Assembly (NCBI GenBank): GCA_038222915.1
Contig: JBBRHH010000054.1
Location: 1-17,223 of the forward strand
From: JBBRHH01 sp038222915
Lineage (GTDB): Bacteria; Planctomycetota; Phycisphaerae; Tepidisphaerales; Tepidisphaeraceae
Direction: 5' to 3'
Length of the DNA stretch: 17,223 nt
Shown: piece by piece, positions 1 to 6,453 of the stretch
Position numbering within the stretch: position 1 is the first letter of the stretch
Layout: every line of letters begins with the position of its first letter
Program-made: the position numbers and the translations under genes
Notes under the pieces: model-generated
The model's input: only the letters and a program-made list of their open reading frames with translations
Database searches by the model: none
Told to the model about the DNA's origin: nothing

Positions 1-128
1 CTATCCGTCTTATCGTCATTCTGCCTAAATCTATACGCCGCTAGGAAAGCATTATTTTGACTATTTACGCACCTGGGTCCGGCGCGGATAGTGCGCACCT
101 GAGAACCCCACGTGGGAATGGACGAGCC

Positions 129-1469
129 ATGGCTGCAAAAGTTTCAAGTAAAACCCAAATCCTGGTCATTGGAGGGGGTTTTGGCGGCATGTACACGGCC
201 CAACAGCTGCAACGGCTGGGTCGCGGCCGCGACGATCTGGAGATTATTCTGGTCAGCGACCCTAATTATTTTTTAATGACCCCCCTGCTATTTGAGGCAG
301 GCTCAGGCGTTCTGGAGCCGCGGCATGCGGTGAGTCCCTTGCGGGCCATTTTGGACAAAGTGCGATTTGTGCACGGGACCGTCGACCGGATCGATTTTGA
401 ATCCCGCCTCGTCTTCGCTAACGAGAACGGCGAGAGTTATGAGTTGCCCTACGACCAGCTCGTCATCGCCGTCGGCGGCGTTACTAACCAGAAGATCATT
501 CCCGGCTCTGAACATGCCGCCACATTCAAGACGCTCGCCGATGCCATCTACCTTCGCAACGAGATTATCGAATTGTTCGAGCGGGCCGACGTAGAGAAAG
601 ATGAGGCGCTGAAGCAGACCCTCCTGTCATTTGTCATCGTCGGCGCTGGTCTGGTCGGCGTCGAACTGATGGGGGAACTCACGGTCTTTGCGCGCAGCCT
701 CGCACGCTCCTACCCCCGTATTGATCCAGGCAAACTTCGATTCGACCTGATCGAGGCCGGGCCGAACGTCATGCCGGAACTCGAACGGGACTTGGCCGAC
801 TACGCAGTGACCGTCTTCAAAAAGCGCGGGGTCAACGTGCGTACAAGTTCACCGGTGAAACGCATCGAACCCGGAAAAGTCCATCTGCCCAGCGGCGAGA
901 TCCTGCAAGCAGCGACCATCCTCCTGGCCGCGGGCGTTGCGCCCAATCCGCTGCTGGAAAAGCTCGACATCGAGAAGGAGCGAAAAGGCCGTATCGCCGT
1001 GGATGCGACGATGCGCAGCGTGACCCGGCCGAACGTGTGGGCTTTGGGCGACTGCGCGGCCATCCCCGATCCACAAAATAAGCCCTATCCGCAACTCGCC
1101 CAGCATGCCATGCGCGAAGCCCGCGTGCTCGCACAAAACATCCTCAACACGATGGCCGGCATTCCTGCCAAACCGTTTGTCTACAAGACTATGGGAACCT
1201 TGGCGGCGCTTGGACATTTTACAGGCGTCGGCAAGGTGATGAAGTTAAAGTTCTACGGCCTGCCAGCTTGGTGGATCTGGCGAACCTATTACCTGCTGCA
1301 AATGCCACGATGGGAACGGCGCATCCGCATTGTACTTGACTGGACCGTCGCGCTCTTCTTTAAGAACGACATTGTGAAACTCGATCTTTTTGGTGACAAA
1401 CATCCGTTGCGGACCAAATCAGGTGAAAAGACGTTGCCCCGTGTCGAGCCGATTGACGGCGAACAATAA
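129..1469 (+). CDS. ndh: Type II NADH dehydrogenase (NDH-2), FAD-dependent
   Basis: A membrane-associated flavoprotein expected to pass electrons from NADH to quinone without pumping protons. From the ATG at 129 it has 446 residues, normal for NDH-2. The FAD Rossmann motif is VIGGGFGG (13-20). A second dinucleotide motif, VGAGLVGVE (171-179), should bind NADH, and the acidic E209 at the end of the following strand favours NADH over NADPH. ALGDCA (305-310) is the FAD-contacting GD motif, and PQLAQHA (321-327) matches the quinone-side AQ motif. The C-terminal segment around 376-412, rich in W, Y and R, looks like the usual amphipathic membrane anchor. A TTG at 57 would add 24 residues ahead of the Rossmann fold. 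ATG 129 is preferred because it places the FAD motif at the usual distance and has GGACGA upstream. The next plus-strand locus is a cytochrome remnant, fitting a respiratory setting. Sulfide:quinone oxidoreductase relatives are less likely. Confidence 0.88.
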   Translation: MAAKVSSKTQILVIGGGFGGMYTAQQLQRLGRGRDDLEIILVSDPNYFLMTPLLFEAGSGVLEPRHAVSPLRAILDKVRFVHGTVDRIDFESRLVFANENGESYELPYDQLVIAVGGVTNQKIIPGSEHAATFKTLADAIYLRNEIIELFERADVEKDEALKQTLLSFVIVGAGLVGVELMGELTVFARSLARSYPRIDPGKLRFDLIEAGPNVMPELERDLADYAVTVFKKRGVNVRTSSPVKRIEPGKVHLPSGEILQAATILLAAGVAPNPLLEKLDIEKERKGRIAVDATMRSVTRPNVWALGDCAAIPDPQNKPYPQLAQHAMREARVLAQNILNTMAGIPAKPFVYKTMGTLAALGHFTGVGKVMKLKFYGLPAWWIWRTYYLLQMPRWERRIRIVLDWTVALFFKNDIVKLDLFGDKHPLRTKSGEKTLPRVEPIDGEQ

Positions 1470-1542
1470 TTAGGATCCTCCGGTCAGAGGGAAAACGACC
1501 GTTCCACGATTCAAGCCTTGCGCCATAGATTCGCCGGCTGGC

Positions 1543-1826
1543 ATGTCCCAGATTTTTCATCCCCGCGCCAACAGCATCGCCAAGGCGACCATCGTCGGCG
1601 GAGCGCTGTTCATTGGCCTGGCGTCGTTCGCGCACAGGCAAGCCGGCACATGGAGTGGTGCCTGCAGTGTCACCGTGCGCCCGAATATTTCGTTCGGCCA
1701 ATCAGCGAAATTTACAACATGGACTGGACCGCACCGGACAATCAGGAAGAAGTAGGCCGCGCCCTCGTTGAAAAATATCACATACGAAAAGAACAGATCA
1801 TCAACTGCTCGGTCTGCCATCGATGA
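1543..1826 (+). pseudogene. Remnant of ActA, pentaheme cytochrome c of alternative complex III, internally deleted and frameshifted
   Basis: Two pieces of one recognisable protein lie in different frames. From ATG 1543, MSQIFHPRANSIAKATIVGG and the hydrophobic stretch after it (to about 1635) resemble the N-terminal anchor of ActA. From about 1647 to the TGA at 1824-1826, in another frame, lies the ActA C-terminus: HMEWCLQCHRAPE, then VRPISEIYNMDW, then EKYHI and a final CSVCHR. ActA normally carries five CXXCH haem sites. Only the last two remain, CLQCH and CSVCH. The middle of the protein with three haem sites is gone and the join is out of frame, so no exported cytochrome can be made. Reading through the N-terminal frame gives nonsense up to a stop near 1755. 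No good ribosome binding site precedes 1543. An assembly error would give the same picture. No other alternative complex III genes are in the window. Confidence 0.75.
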
Positions 1827-1830
1827 ACTC

Positions 1831-2010
1831 ATGCTGGAAGGAATCCAAAACCTCGATGGACAGACCTCCCCGCAACGCGAATCCGCGCGCCGCCTTTGGC
1901 TCACATGGGTCTTCGCCAGCGCCGGCGTCATCTGGCTCGGAATTATGTTCGCACTCACCATGAGCGACTATGCCACGCGCGGCCTCTCGCCGTTCATTTT
2001 CGGCCGCTAA
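1831..2010 (+). CDS. Small single-pass membrane protein, unknown
   Basis: A 59-residue ORF whose ATG lies 4 bases after the stop of the cytochrome remnant, a spacing typical of translational coupling. It has a charged N-terminal part (to about residue 23), one clear transmembrane helix at roughly 24-44 (WLTWVFASAGVIWLGIMFAL), and a short tail ending LSPFIFGR. I do not recognise the family. Its position suggests a small accessory subunit of a respiratory complex that lost its partner genes, but this is inference. A longer reading from ATG 1768 would overlap the cytochrome remnant out of frame and is not preferred. The ORF could also be a leftover of the same deletion event. A strong terminator follows directly. 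Confidence 0.5.
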   Translation: MLEGIQNLDGQTSPQRESARRLWLTWVFASAGVIWLGIMFALTMSDYATRGLSPFIFGR

Positions 2011-2023
2011 CCGCCCATTAAAA

Positions 2024-2050
2024 AAGGACAGCCCGCAATGGGCTGTCCTT
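2024..2050. terminator. Bidirectional intrinsic terminator
   Basis: A perfect 11-bp inverted repeat, AAGGACAGCCC (2024-2034) and GGGCTGTCCTT (2040-2050), encloses a 5-base loop. Read on the minus strand the stem is followed by a run of T (the A-run at about 2019-2025 on the plus strand), giving a classic terminator for the minus-strand membrane protein gene that ends at 2073. On the plus strand CTTCTTGTTC follows, so it can also end the ndh-side transcripts. It sits exactly between two convergent genes. Confidence 0.9.
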
Positions 2051-2072
2051 CTTGTTCAATTCCCGCCATCCC

Positions 2073-3800
2073 TTACGGATTGGAAGGTGGTGGGTCCACC
2101 GGCGGCGTCTGCGGCGGCTCCGCGACCGGAGTCGGCGTGCTCGTCGCCACAACCGTTGTGGCCACCGTGGTTGTTGCCACTGGCGGTGCCGGCGCTTCAC
2201 TGAAGTCCTCTTCAGGTTGCTCCAGGTAGACGTCGTCCATTTCGGTGGCATCGACGTCACTGCGAAGCAGATAATAAATCAGCGTGTTGACGGAGAAGTA
2301 GTAACTGATGACATAAGCGCCCATCAGGCAAACCGTCAGGAACACCCAGATCCAGATCAACATCGCGCCAAGCCACTGTCCGCCGCCCAACGCCGGAAAG
2401 TCCGGCGAATACGGCAGGTTCGAGAACTGTGGCAGATGCCACATCTCGCCCCACAACGGCTGATAATTGTCGGCGGTCCGGAAGATCCACCACCCGACAA
2501 AGTAATGCGTCAGCGACAGCGTGATGAACAGGAACAGCCGCACGAACATGTACGTGATCGCGCCATAAACAATCGCAACCATCGTATAAAACAGCATCCG
2601 CCATGGCCGGGCATACACATAGCTGAAGGACCGGCTGATCGCGTCGAAGCTGTCCGAGCCTTCAACAGCAATCGTCGGATACATCAGGTTGAATCCGCCG
2701 ATCGTCCCGATCAGCACCAGCGTCATCACAAAACCAGCCGCCAGCGCCAGGAAGAACAGAAGACCCACGATCGGCGGACCGACCAGCGGGATGTTCACAA
2801 GCAGCCCGCCAATAGCCACCACGATTCCAACCACAAACACAATGGCCAGCGGAATCAGCGGTGCAAAGAAAAAGCTGAGGAACTTACCCGCCGAGAACTT
2901 CAACGCCTGGCGGATCGAGAGCTTCTCTTCCCGCGCAATGTGAACCGCCGCGATCCGCGTAATCGCCCCGCCAAAGATCGACCACACGATCAGGAACAGG
3001 ATATACCACGGAATGAAGTAGCCAGGGTGATATCGAAATGCCCAGGACGGTCCGACCGATACGAATCGCACGACCGATATCAGAACGCCCGTGCCGCCCG
3101 TCCAGTTCCACTCACGGATGCCATCTACCACATTGTTCAGGCGGGCAATCTGGTAGTCCACCAGCGTGCCGCCCAGCGAATCGCCGCGGATCTGCTCGAC
3201 AACGCGCATGTCTCCCGGCATGGCAAACGGATTGCCCGAACGGCTCGGTCGCTCCATCTCCGGCCCCGGGCTATCGCTCGCTTTGGCGTACGCCGCCGCG
3301 ACCGCGGCGCGGTGCATGTCATTGATGATTTTCCGCTCATCATCGCTCTTGGCGCCTTCGAGCGCCTTCTTTTTGCCTTCATCCGCCGCCTTGATCGCAT
3401 CGTTGCGCGCCGCGACGATCTTGTCCTTCAGATCGCCGCGATGCTCGACCGCCTCGGCCGATTTCAGGGCGTCTTCAGGCTTATCGAAAATCTTGTATTC
3501 GACCAGCAGGCGCGCGTATTCGCTCTCGACGGATTTACGCGATGCCGTCCGCGCGGTGTCGAACGCCTCACCGCCCCCGCCGCTCATCTCATACAACCCC
3601 AACTCACCCGGAACAGCCCGCGAATGGGCCGTCCACAGCGAGTCCAGGATATAGCCGCCAACAAAAATGATGACGATGGCGCTAAGCGCCAGAATCAGTT
3701 TCGATGGGTGGATTGCGACTCGAAAGCCGCGAAAAATGTTTGTCCACGGAAACGTCTCACGCCAATTGATCCCACGGATCACATGCGGTTCATCCGCCAT
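2073..3800 (-). CDS. Large polytopic membrane protein, unknown function
   Basis: A 575-residue protein I cannot assign to a named function. Residues 1-34 are cytosol-like, and a first transmembrane helix covers about 35-56. A long, charged, Ala/Lys/Glu-rich segment (about 75-235) follows and looks helical or coiled. Then come at least five membrane segments near 260-285, 308-336, 340-370, 402-437 and 476-512. The stretch SDSFDAISRSFSYVYARPWR (382-401), just before a helix, resembles the repeated pattern of broad DUF4013/GPDPase-membrane-domain-like families, but this is weak. After the last helix there is an acidic patch, then a Pro/Thr/Val-rich tail (about 536-575). The ATG at 3798-3800 has AGGAG about 9 bases upstream, and a likely promoter lies at 3890-3917. 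The gene is monocistronic, between a terminator and yacG. Transport or envelope organisation is only a guess. Confidence 0.8.
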   Translation of the reverse strand: MADEPHVIRGINWRETFPWTNIFRGFRVAIHPSKLILALSAIVIIFVGGYILDSLWTAHSRAVPGELGLYEMSGGGGEAFDTARTASRKSVESEYARLLVEYKIFDKPEDALKSAEAVEHRGDLKDKIVAARNDAIKAADEGKKKALEGAKSDDERKIINDMHRAAVAAAYAKASDSPGPEMERPSRSGNPFAMPGDMRVVEQIRGDSLGGTLVDYQIARLNNVVDGIREWNWTGGTGVLISVVRFVSVGPSWAFRYHPGYFIPWYILFLIVWSIFGGAITRIAAVHIAREEKLSIRQALKFSAGKFLSFFFAPLIPLAIVFVVGIVVAIGGLLVNIPLVGPPIVGLLFFLALAAGFVMTLVLIGTIGGFNLMYPTIAVEGSDSFDAISRSFSYVYARPWRMLFYTMVAIVYGAITYMFVRLFLFITLSLTHYFVGWWIFRTADNYQPLWGEMWHLPQFSNLPYSPDFPALGGGQWLGAMLIWIWVFLTVCLMGAYVISYYFSVNTLIYYLLRSDVDATEMDDVYLEQPEEDFSEAPAPPVATTTVATTVVATSTPTPVAEPPQTPPVDPPPSNP

Positions 3801-3889
3801 GGGCCGTAGCTCCTTTCCCTTCGTAAAAGCATGTGGAAGCGGTGGTCAGCTCGTGCAGAGTCTTCCGCATCCACCCACATCAGGTCGGC

Positions 3890-3917
3890 ATTATAGTGAG
3901 AGTGCTAAGTCGAGCAA
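3890..3917 (-). promoter_or_regulatory. Likely sigma-70-type promoter of the 575-residue membrane protein gene
   Basis: On the minus strand a perfect TATAAT (-10; 3890-3895 on the plus strand) lies 16 bases downstream of TTGCTC (3912-3917), a partial match to TTGACA. Transcription would begin near 3883, leaving a leader of about 80 bases before the ATG at 3798-3800. The spacer contains a nine-base TTAGCACTC (3900-3908), one half of the HrcA operator, but the second half is absent. Confidence 0.5.
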
Positions 3918-3938
3918 ATGTCGCAATCTGTTGCGCGT

Positions 3939-4145
3939 TTAAGGCTCTTCGGAGATCGACGGTCCATCCCCGTCGTCATCGTCTTCAACGGGAATCTGGT
4001 ATTTCCCGTCCAGCCAGCGCCTCAGATCAACCAGCTTGCATCGCTCGCTACAAAAGGGAAACCGCGACTCACCGTCCTTCACCGCCGGATCGTATTCGAA
4101 CGATTTACCGCAAATGACGCACTTAGAGGTCATCGCGCCGCTCAT
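3939..4145 (-). CDS. yacG: YacG family zinc-binding DNA gyrase inhibitor
   Basis: A 68-residue protein with the YacG zinc pattern: C9-x2-C12 (CVIC) and C32-x3-C36 (CSERC), followed by the signature KLVDLRRWLDGKYQIP (37-52). In E. coli YacG binds GyrB and blocks DNA binding by gyrase. That role is known for the family and inferred here. The tail (53-68) is strongly acidic, EDDDDGDG. The start at 4143-4145 is chosen because its ATG overlaps the stop of the fmdB-like gene in an ATGA arrangement, which implies translational coupling. A second ATG four codons later (4131-4133) would also keep the whole zinc site. It is the last gene of the folding block. Confidence 0.85.
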   Translation of the reverse strand: MSGAMTSKCVICGKSFEYDPAVKDGESRFPFCSERCKLVDLRRWLDGKYQIPVEDDDDGDGPSISEEP

Positions 4146-4546
4146 TTCTTGCCGCGCTTTGAGGCGGATTTGGATGCGGTGGGCGGCGGAGGTGGTGGCG
4201 GTGGAGGTGAGGCCGGCTTGGCACTCGCAGCATCCGACGCCGCCGTCTTGGTCGCATCGCCCGTCGGGGCCTTCCCGTCCGCTGCTGGCTTCGACCCTTC
4301 CGCCGGCTTGGCGGCATCCGCCGTCTTGCCCGAATCGGCCTTCGCCTGATCCTTGTATCCCTCCGACCGATAATCGGTGATGTAAAACCCGCTTCCCTTG
4401 AAAATCAAACCCGCGCCCATGCCGATCAACCGGCGCACCTTGTTCTTGCCGCACTTGGGGCACTTCTTCACCGGCGCAGACGACATCGTCTGAAATCGCT
4501 CAAAGGCGTTTCCGCACGCATCACACTTGTATTCGTAAGTTGGCAT
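4142..4546 (-). CDS. FmdB family zinc ribbon protein
   Basis: A 134-residue protein opening with MPTYEYKCDACG and a second CPKCG, giving the zinc ribbon C8-x2-C11 and C29-x2-C32 of the FmdB/CxxC regulatory family. GSGFYITDYRS (51-61) is the conserved block after the ribbon and is the form common in planctomycetal members, as I recall. From about residue 66 the protein is low-complexity: Ala, Lys, Asp and Pro, with nine prolines in a row (114-122) and a basic end, SASKRGKK. The family's biochemical role is poorly known. Some members are annotated as transcription regulators. The gene starts 12 bases after grpE and its stop overlaps the yacG start. No strong Shine-Dalgarno is visible, so it is probably translated by coupling. 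Confidence 0.85.
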   Translation of the reverse strand: MPTYEYKCDACGNAFERFQTMSSAPVKKCPKCGKNKVRRLIGMGAGLIFKGSGFYITDYRSEGYKDQAKADSGKTADAAKPAEGSKPAADGKAPTGDATKTAASDAASAKPASPPPPPPPPPTASKSASKRGKK

Positions 4547-4558
4547 TGAAAATTTGCA

Positions 4559-5101
4559 TTACGAGGTTCGGCTCACCGCCACCTGTGCCGGCCGCAATAT
4601 GCGTCCCTGCAGCGAGTAGCCTTTTTGCAGCAACTGCGTCACCGCCGGCTCCTTGTACTTGTCATTGGGCTGCTGCATCAACGCTTCGTGTTGATTCGGA
4701 TCAAACGGCGTCCCGACCGTCGGCGCGATCTCCTCCACGTTCTGGCTGTTCAACACCTTGATCATCAGGTCATGCACGATCTGCATCCCCTTGAGCAATG
4801 TCCCCGCATCACTCTTGGCCGGATCTACTTCCAGCGCCCGCTCAAAATTGTCGATCACCGGCAGAAGGCTCTTGATCAGATTCTGATTCGCGTATTGCAC
4901 CTGCTGCTGCTTCTCGGCCTCCAACCGCTTGCGGGCGTTCCCGAAATCTGCCTGAACCCGTGCGAGCTGCTGGAACAACAGATTGCGCTCCTCCTGCAAC
5001 TTGCGCAGATCCGATTCCAGCGCACCCACCGCCTCATCAGCAGTCATTCCATCGCCAAAATTCTCTTGTGCGCCTTGCGCTTCGGTATTTTGTTCGCTCA
5101 T
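4559..5101 (-). CDS. grpE: GrpE, nucleotide exchange factor for DnaK
   Basis: A 180-residue co-chaperone that releases ADP from DnaK. The N-terminal 25 residues are acidic and disordered. A long coiled-coil region (about 27-75) forms the dimer stalk. LLPVIDNFERAL (79-90) is the conserved four-helix-bundle entry, and TPFDPNQHEAL with GYSLQGRILRPAQVAVS (131-141 and 161-177) is the beta-domain signature. Length is normal for the family. GAGGAA lies about 6 bases before the ATG. It sits downstream of dnaJ and upstream of the fmdB-like gene. dnaK, the usual partner in such operons, is not in this window, so DnaK must be encoded elsewhere. Confidence 0.95.
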   Translation of the reverse strand: MSEQNTEAQGAQENFGDGMTADEAVGALESDLRKLQEERNLLFQQLARVQADFGNARKRLEAEKQQQVQYANQNLIKSLLPVIDNFERALEVDPAKSDAGTLLKGMQIVHDLMIKVLNSQNVEEIAPTVGTPFDPNQHEALMQQPNDKYKEPAVTQLLQKGYSLQGRILRPAQVAVSRTS

Positions 5102-5169
5102 GACATTTCCTCACACCGTTAATAACTCTAGCATCCGTCAGGCCCGACAGGCCAGCACAACCTGCGCCA

Positions 5170-6315
5170 TCATCCCTCATCCCCGGTGAATCGTTGCTTC
5201 AGCTTGTCCATAAATCCCTTGCGCTGCGCCATGATGTGCGATTCTTCGGTCACCGCATACTCACGCAACAGGTTTTTCTGCTTCTCAGTCAGTTTCTTCG
5301 GAATCACGATCACAATCTGCACCAACTCATCTCCGCTCCGCCGCGTTCGAATATCGGGCAGACCCTTGCCCTTCAACTTAAATACCTCGCCATGCTGCGA
5401 ACCGGGCGGCAAATCGATCTGCTCCTTGCCCTCAAGCGTCGGCACATCTATTTTCGCGCCCAGTGCCGCCTGCGTAAACGTAATGTGCACCTGGCAAACC
5501 AGATCGTTGTTGTGCCTGCTGAAAGTCGAATCCGGCTTCACTGTAATGTAACAGTGCAAATCACCCGCCGGCCCGCCTTCGTCCCCCGGTTCCCCTTCGC
5601 CTGCCAATCGCACCGCCTGCCCTTCATGCACGCCCGGCGGAATCTGAATTTTCACCACCCGCTTGCGCATCTGCCGCCCCGTCCCGCCGCAACTCGCACA
5701 ATGCTCCTTCACCACCGTCCCCCGACCCCGGCAATTGGGGCACGTCGTCACCATCCGGAACATCCCGCCAAACCCCTGCTGCGCCACCCGCCCCTGGCCG
5801 CTGCACTGCGGACAGACCACCGGGCTCGACCCGGGTTTCGCACCTGAGCCTTTGCACGTTTCGCACGCGTCCTGACGCTCAAACTCAATCGTCTTTTCAG
5901 TGCCCGTCGCCACTTCCTGCAGCGTCAACTCAACCTGCGTCTCCAGATCAAAACCGCGTTGACCCCGCCCGCGCCCGCCACCACCTCCGGCCCGCCGCCC
6001 GCCACCGCCGCCGAAGATATCGTCGAACATCGAGAAGATGTCCGATACATTCATGTGCGAAAAGTCGTGGTGGGCATTGCCGCCACTGTGGCCAAACTGG
6101 TCGTATCGCTGCCGCTTGGCCGGATCCGACAGCACCTCGTACGCCTCGGCGCACTCCTTGAACTTCAGTTCCGCCTCGGCCTTGTCCCCCTCCGCGCGGT
6201 CGGGGTGAAACTTCATCGCCAGCTTGCGATAAGACCGCTTAATCTCGTCCCCGTCCGCCGTCTTCACGACGCCGAGGACTTCATAATAATCTCTTTTAAC
6301 CTGGGCCACATTCAT
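5170..6315 (-). CDS. dnaJ: DnaJ, Hsp40 co-chaperone
   Basis: A 381-residue type I J-protein that delivers substrates to DnaK and stimulates its ATPase. The J domain runs from DYYEVLG (9-15) to about 75, with the essential HPD at 37-39. A Gly/Phe-rich region follows (about 75-121). The four CXXCXGXG zinc repeats are complete: C151 CETCKGSG, C168 CPQCSGQG, C192 CPNCRGRG and C206 CASCGGTG. The C-terminal substrate domain ends in a basic stretch, DKLKQRF. An in-frame TTG at 6342 would add nine residues but would overlap one arm of an 18-bp inverted repeat, so the ATG at 6313-6315 (MNVAQVKRDYY) is preferred. No strong Shine-Dalgarno is seen. groEL1 lies 138 bases upstream and grpE 68 bases downstream. 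Confidence 0.95.
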   Translation of the reverse strand: MNVAQVKRDYYEVLGVVKTADGDEIKRSYRKLAMKFHPDRAEGDKAEAELKFKECAEAYEVLSDPAKRQRYDQFGHSGGNAHHDFSHMNVSDIFSMFDDIFGGGGGRRAGGGGGRGRGQRGFDLETQVELTLQEVATGTEKTIEFERQDACETCKGSGAKPGSSPVVCPQCSGQGRVAQQGFGGMFRMVTTCPNCRGRGTVVKEHCASCGGTGRQMRKRVVKIQIPPGVHEGQAVRLAGEGEPGDEGGPAGDLHCYITVKPDSTFSRHNNDLVCQVHITFTQAALGAKIDVPTLEGKEQIDLPPGSQHGEVFKLKGKGLPDIRTRRSGDELVQIVIVIPKKLTEKQKNLLREYAVTEESHIMAQRKGFMDKLKQRFTGDEG

Positions 6316-6340
6316 CCCGTTGCAAGTTTTCAGTAGGCAC

Positions 6341-6381
6341 AAGGCAGTAGGCAGAAAAACAACTTTTCTGCCTACTGCCTT
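6341..6381. repeat. Perfect 18-bp inverted repeat between groEL1 and dnaJ
   Basis: AAGGCAGTAGGCAGAAAA (6341-6358) and its exact reverse complement TTTTCTGCCTACTGCCTT (6364-6381) flank a 5-base loop, ACAAC. A further copy of CAGTAGGCA just outside (6331-6339) repeats the core at a 14-base interval (6345-6353). The RNA would form a very stable hairpin after groEL1. There is no T-run on the dnaJ side, so it is not a standard terminator. It may be a processing or stability element, a partial terminator, or a dispersed palindromic repeat. Confidence 0.8.
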
Positions 6382-6453
6382 GGGGTTATCGACATTCTCT
6401 CAGCGGTTTCTGCCCTTTCGAGCCCTCGCCGCCGATCCCTACTGTCTACTTAT

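Noticed and set aside
57..128. TTG start extending the NADH dehydrogenase by 24 residues
   Set aside because: The added residues precede the FAD fold and look like random sequence. ATG 129 gives the usual family N-terminus.
1518..1826. A short functional two-haem cytochrome starting upstream at 1518 or at the internal ATG 1650
   Set aside because: Neither start gives an export signal in frame with the haem motifs, and cytochrome c haem attachment happens outside the cytoplasm.
2052..3809. 585-codon plus-strand open frame
   Set aside because: It is antisense to the 575-residue membrane protein. The antisense reading is Arg/His/Gln-rich with no recognisable domain, as expected in GC-rich DNA.
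3890..3908. TTAGCACTC on the minus strand, as in half of the CIRCE heat-shock operator
   Set aside because: The second half, GAGTGCTAA nine bases further on, is absent, and the gene downstream is a membrane protein, not a chaperone. A single nine-base half can occur by chance.
6316..6342. TTG start extending DnaJ by nine residues
   Set aside because: It would overlap an arm of the perfect inverted repeat, and the extra residues are not part of the J domain.
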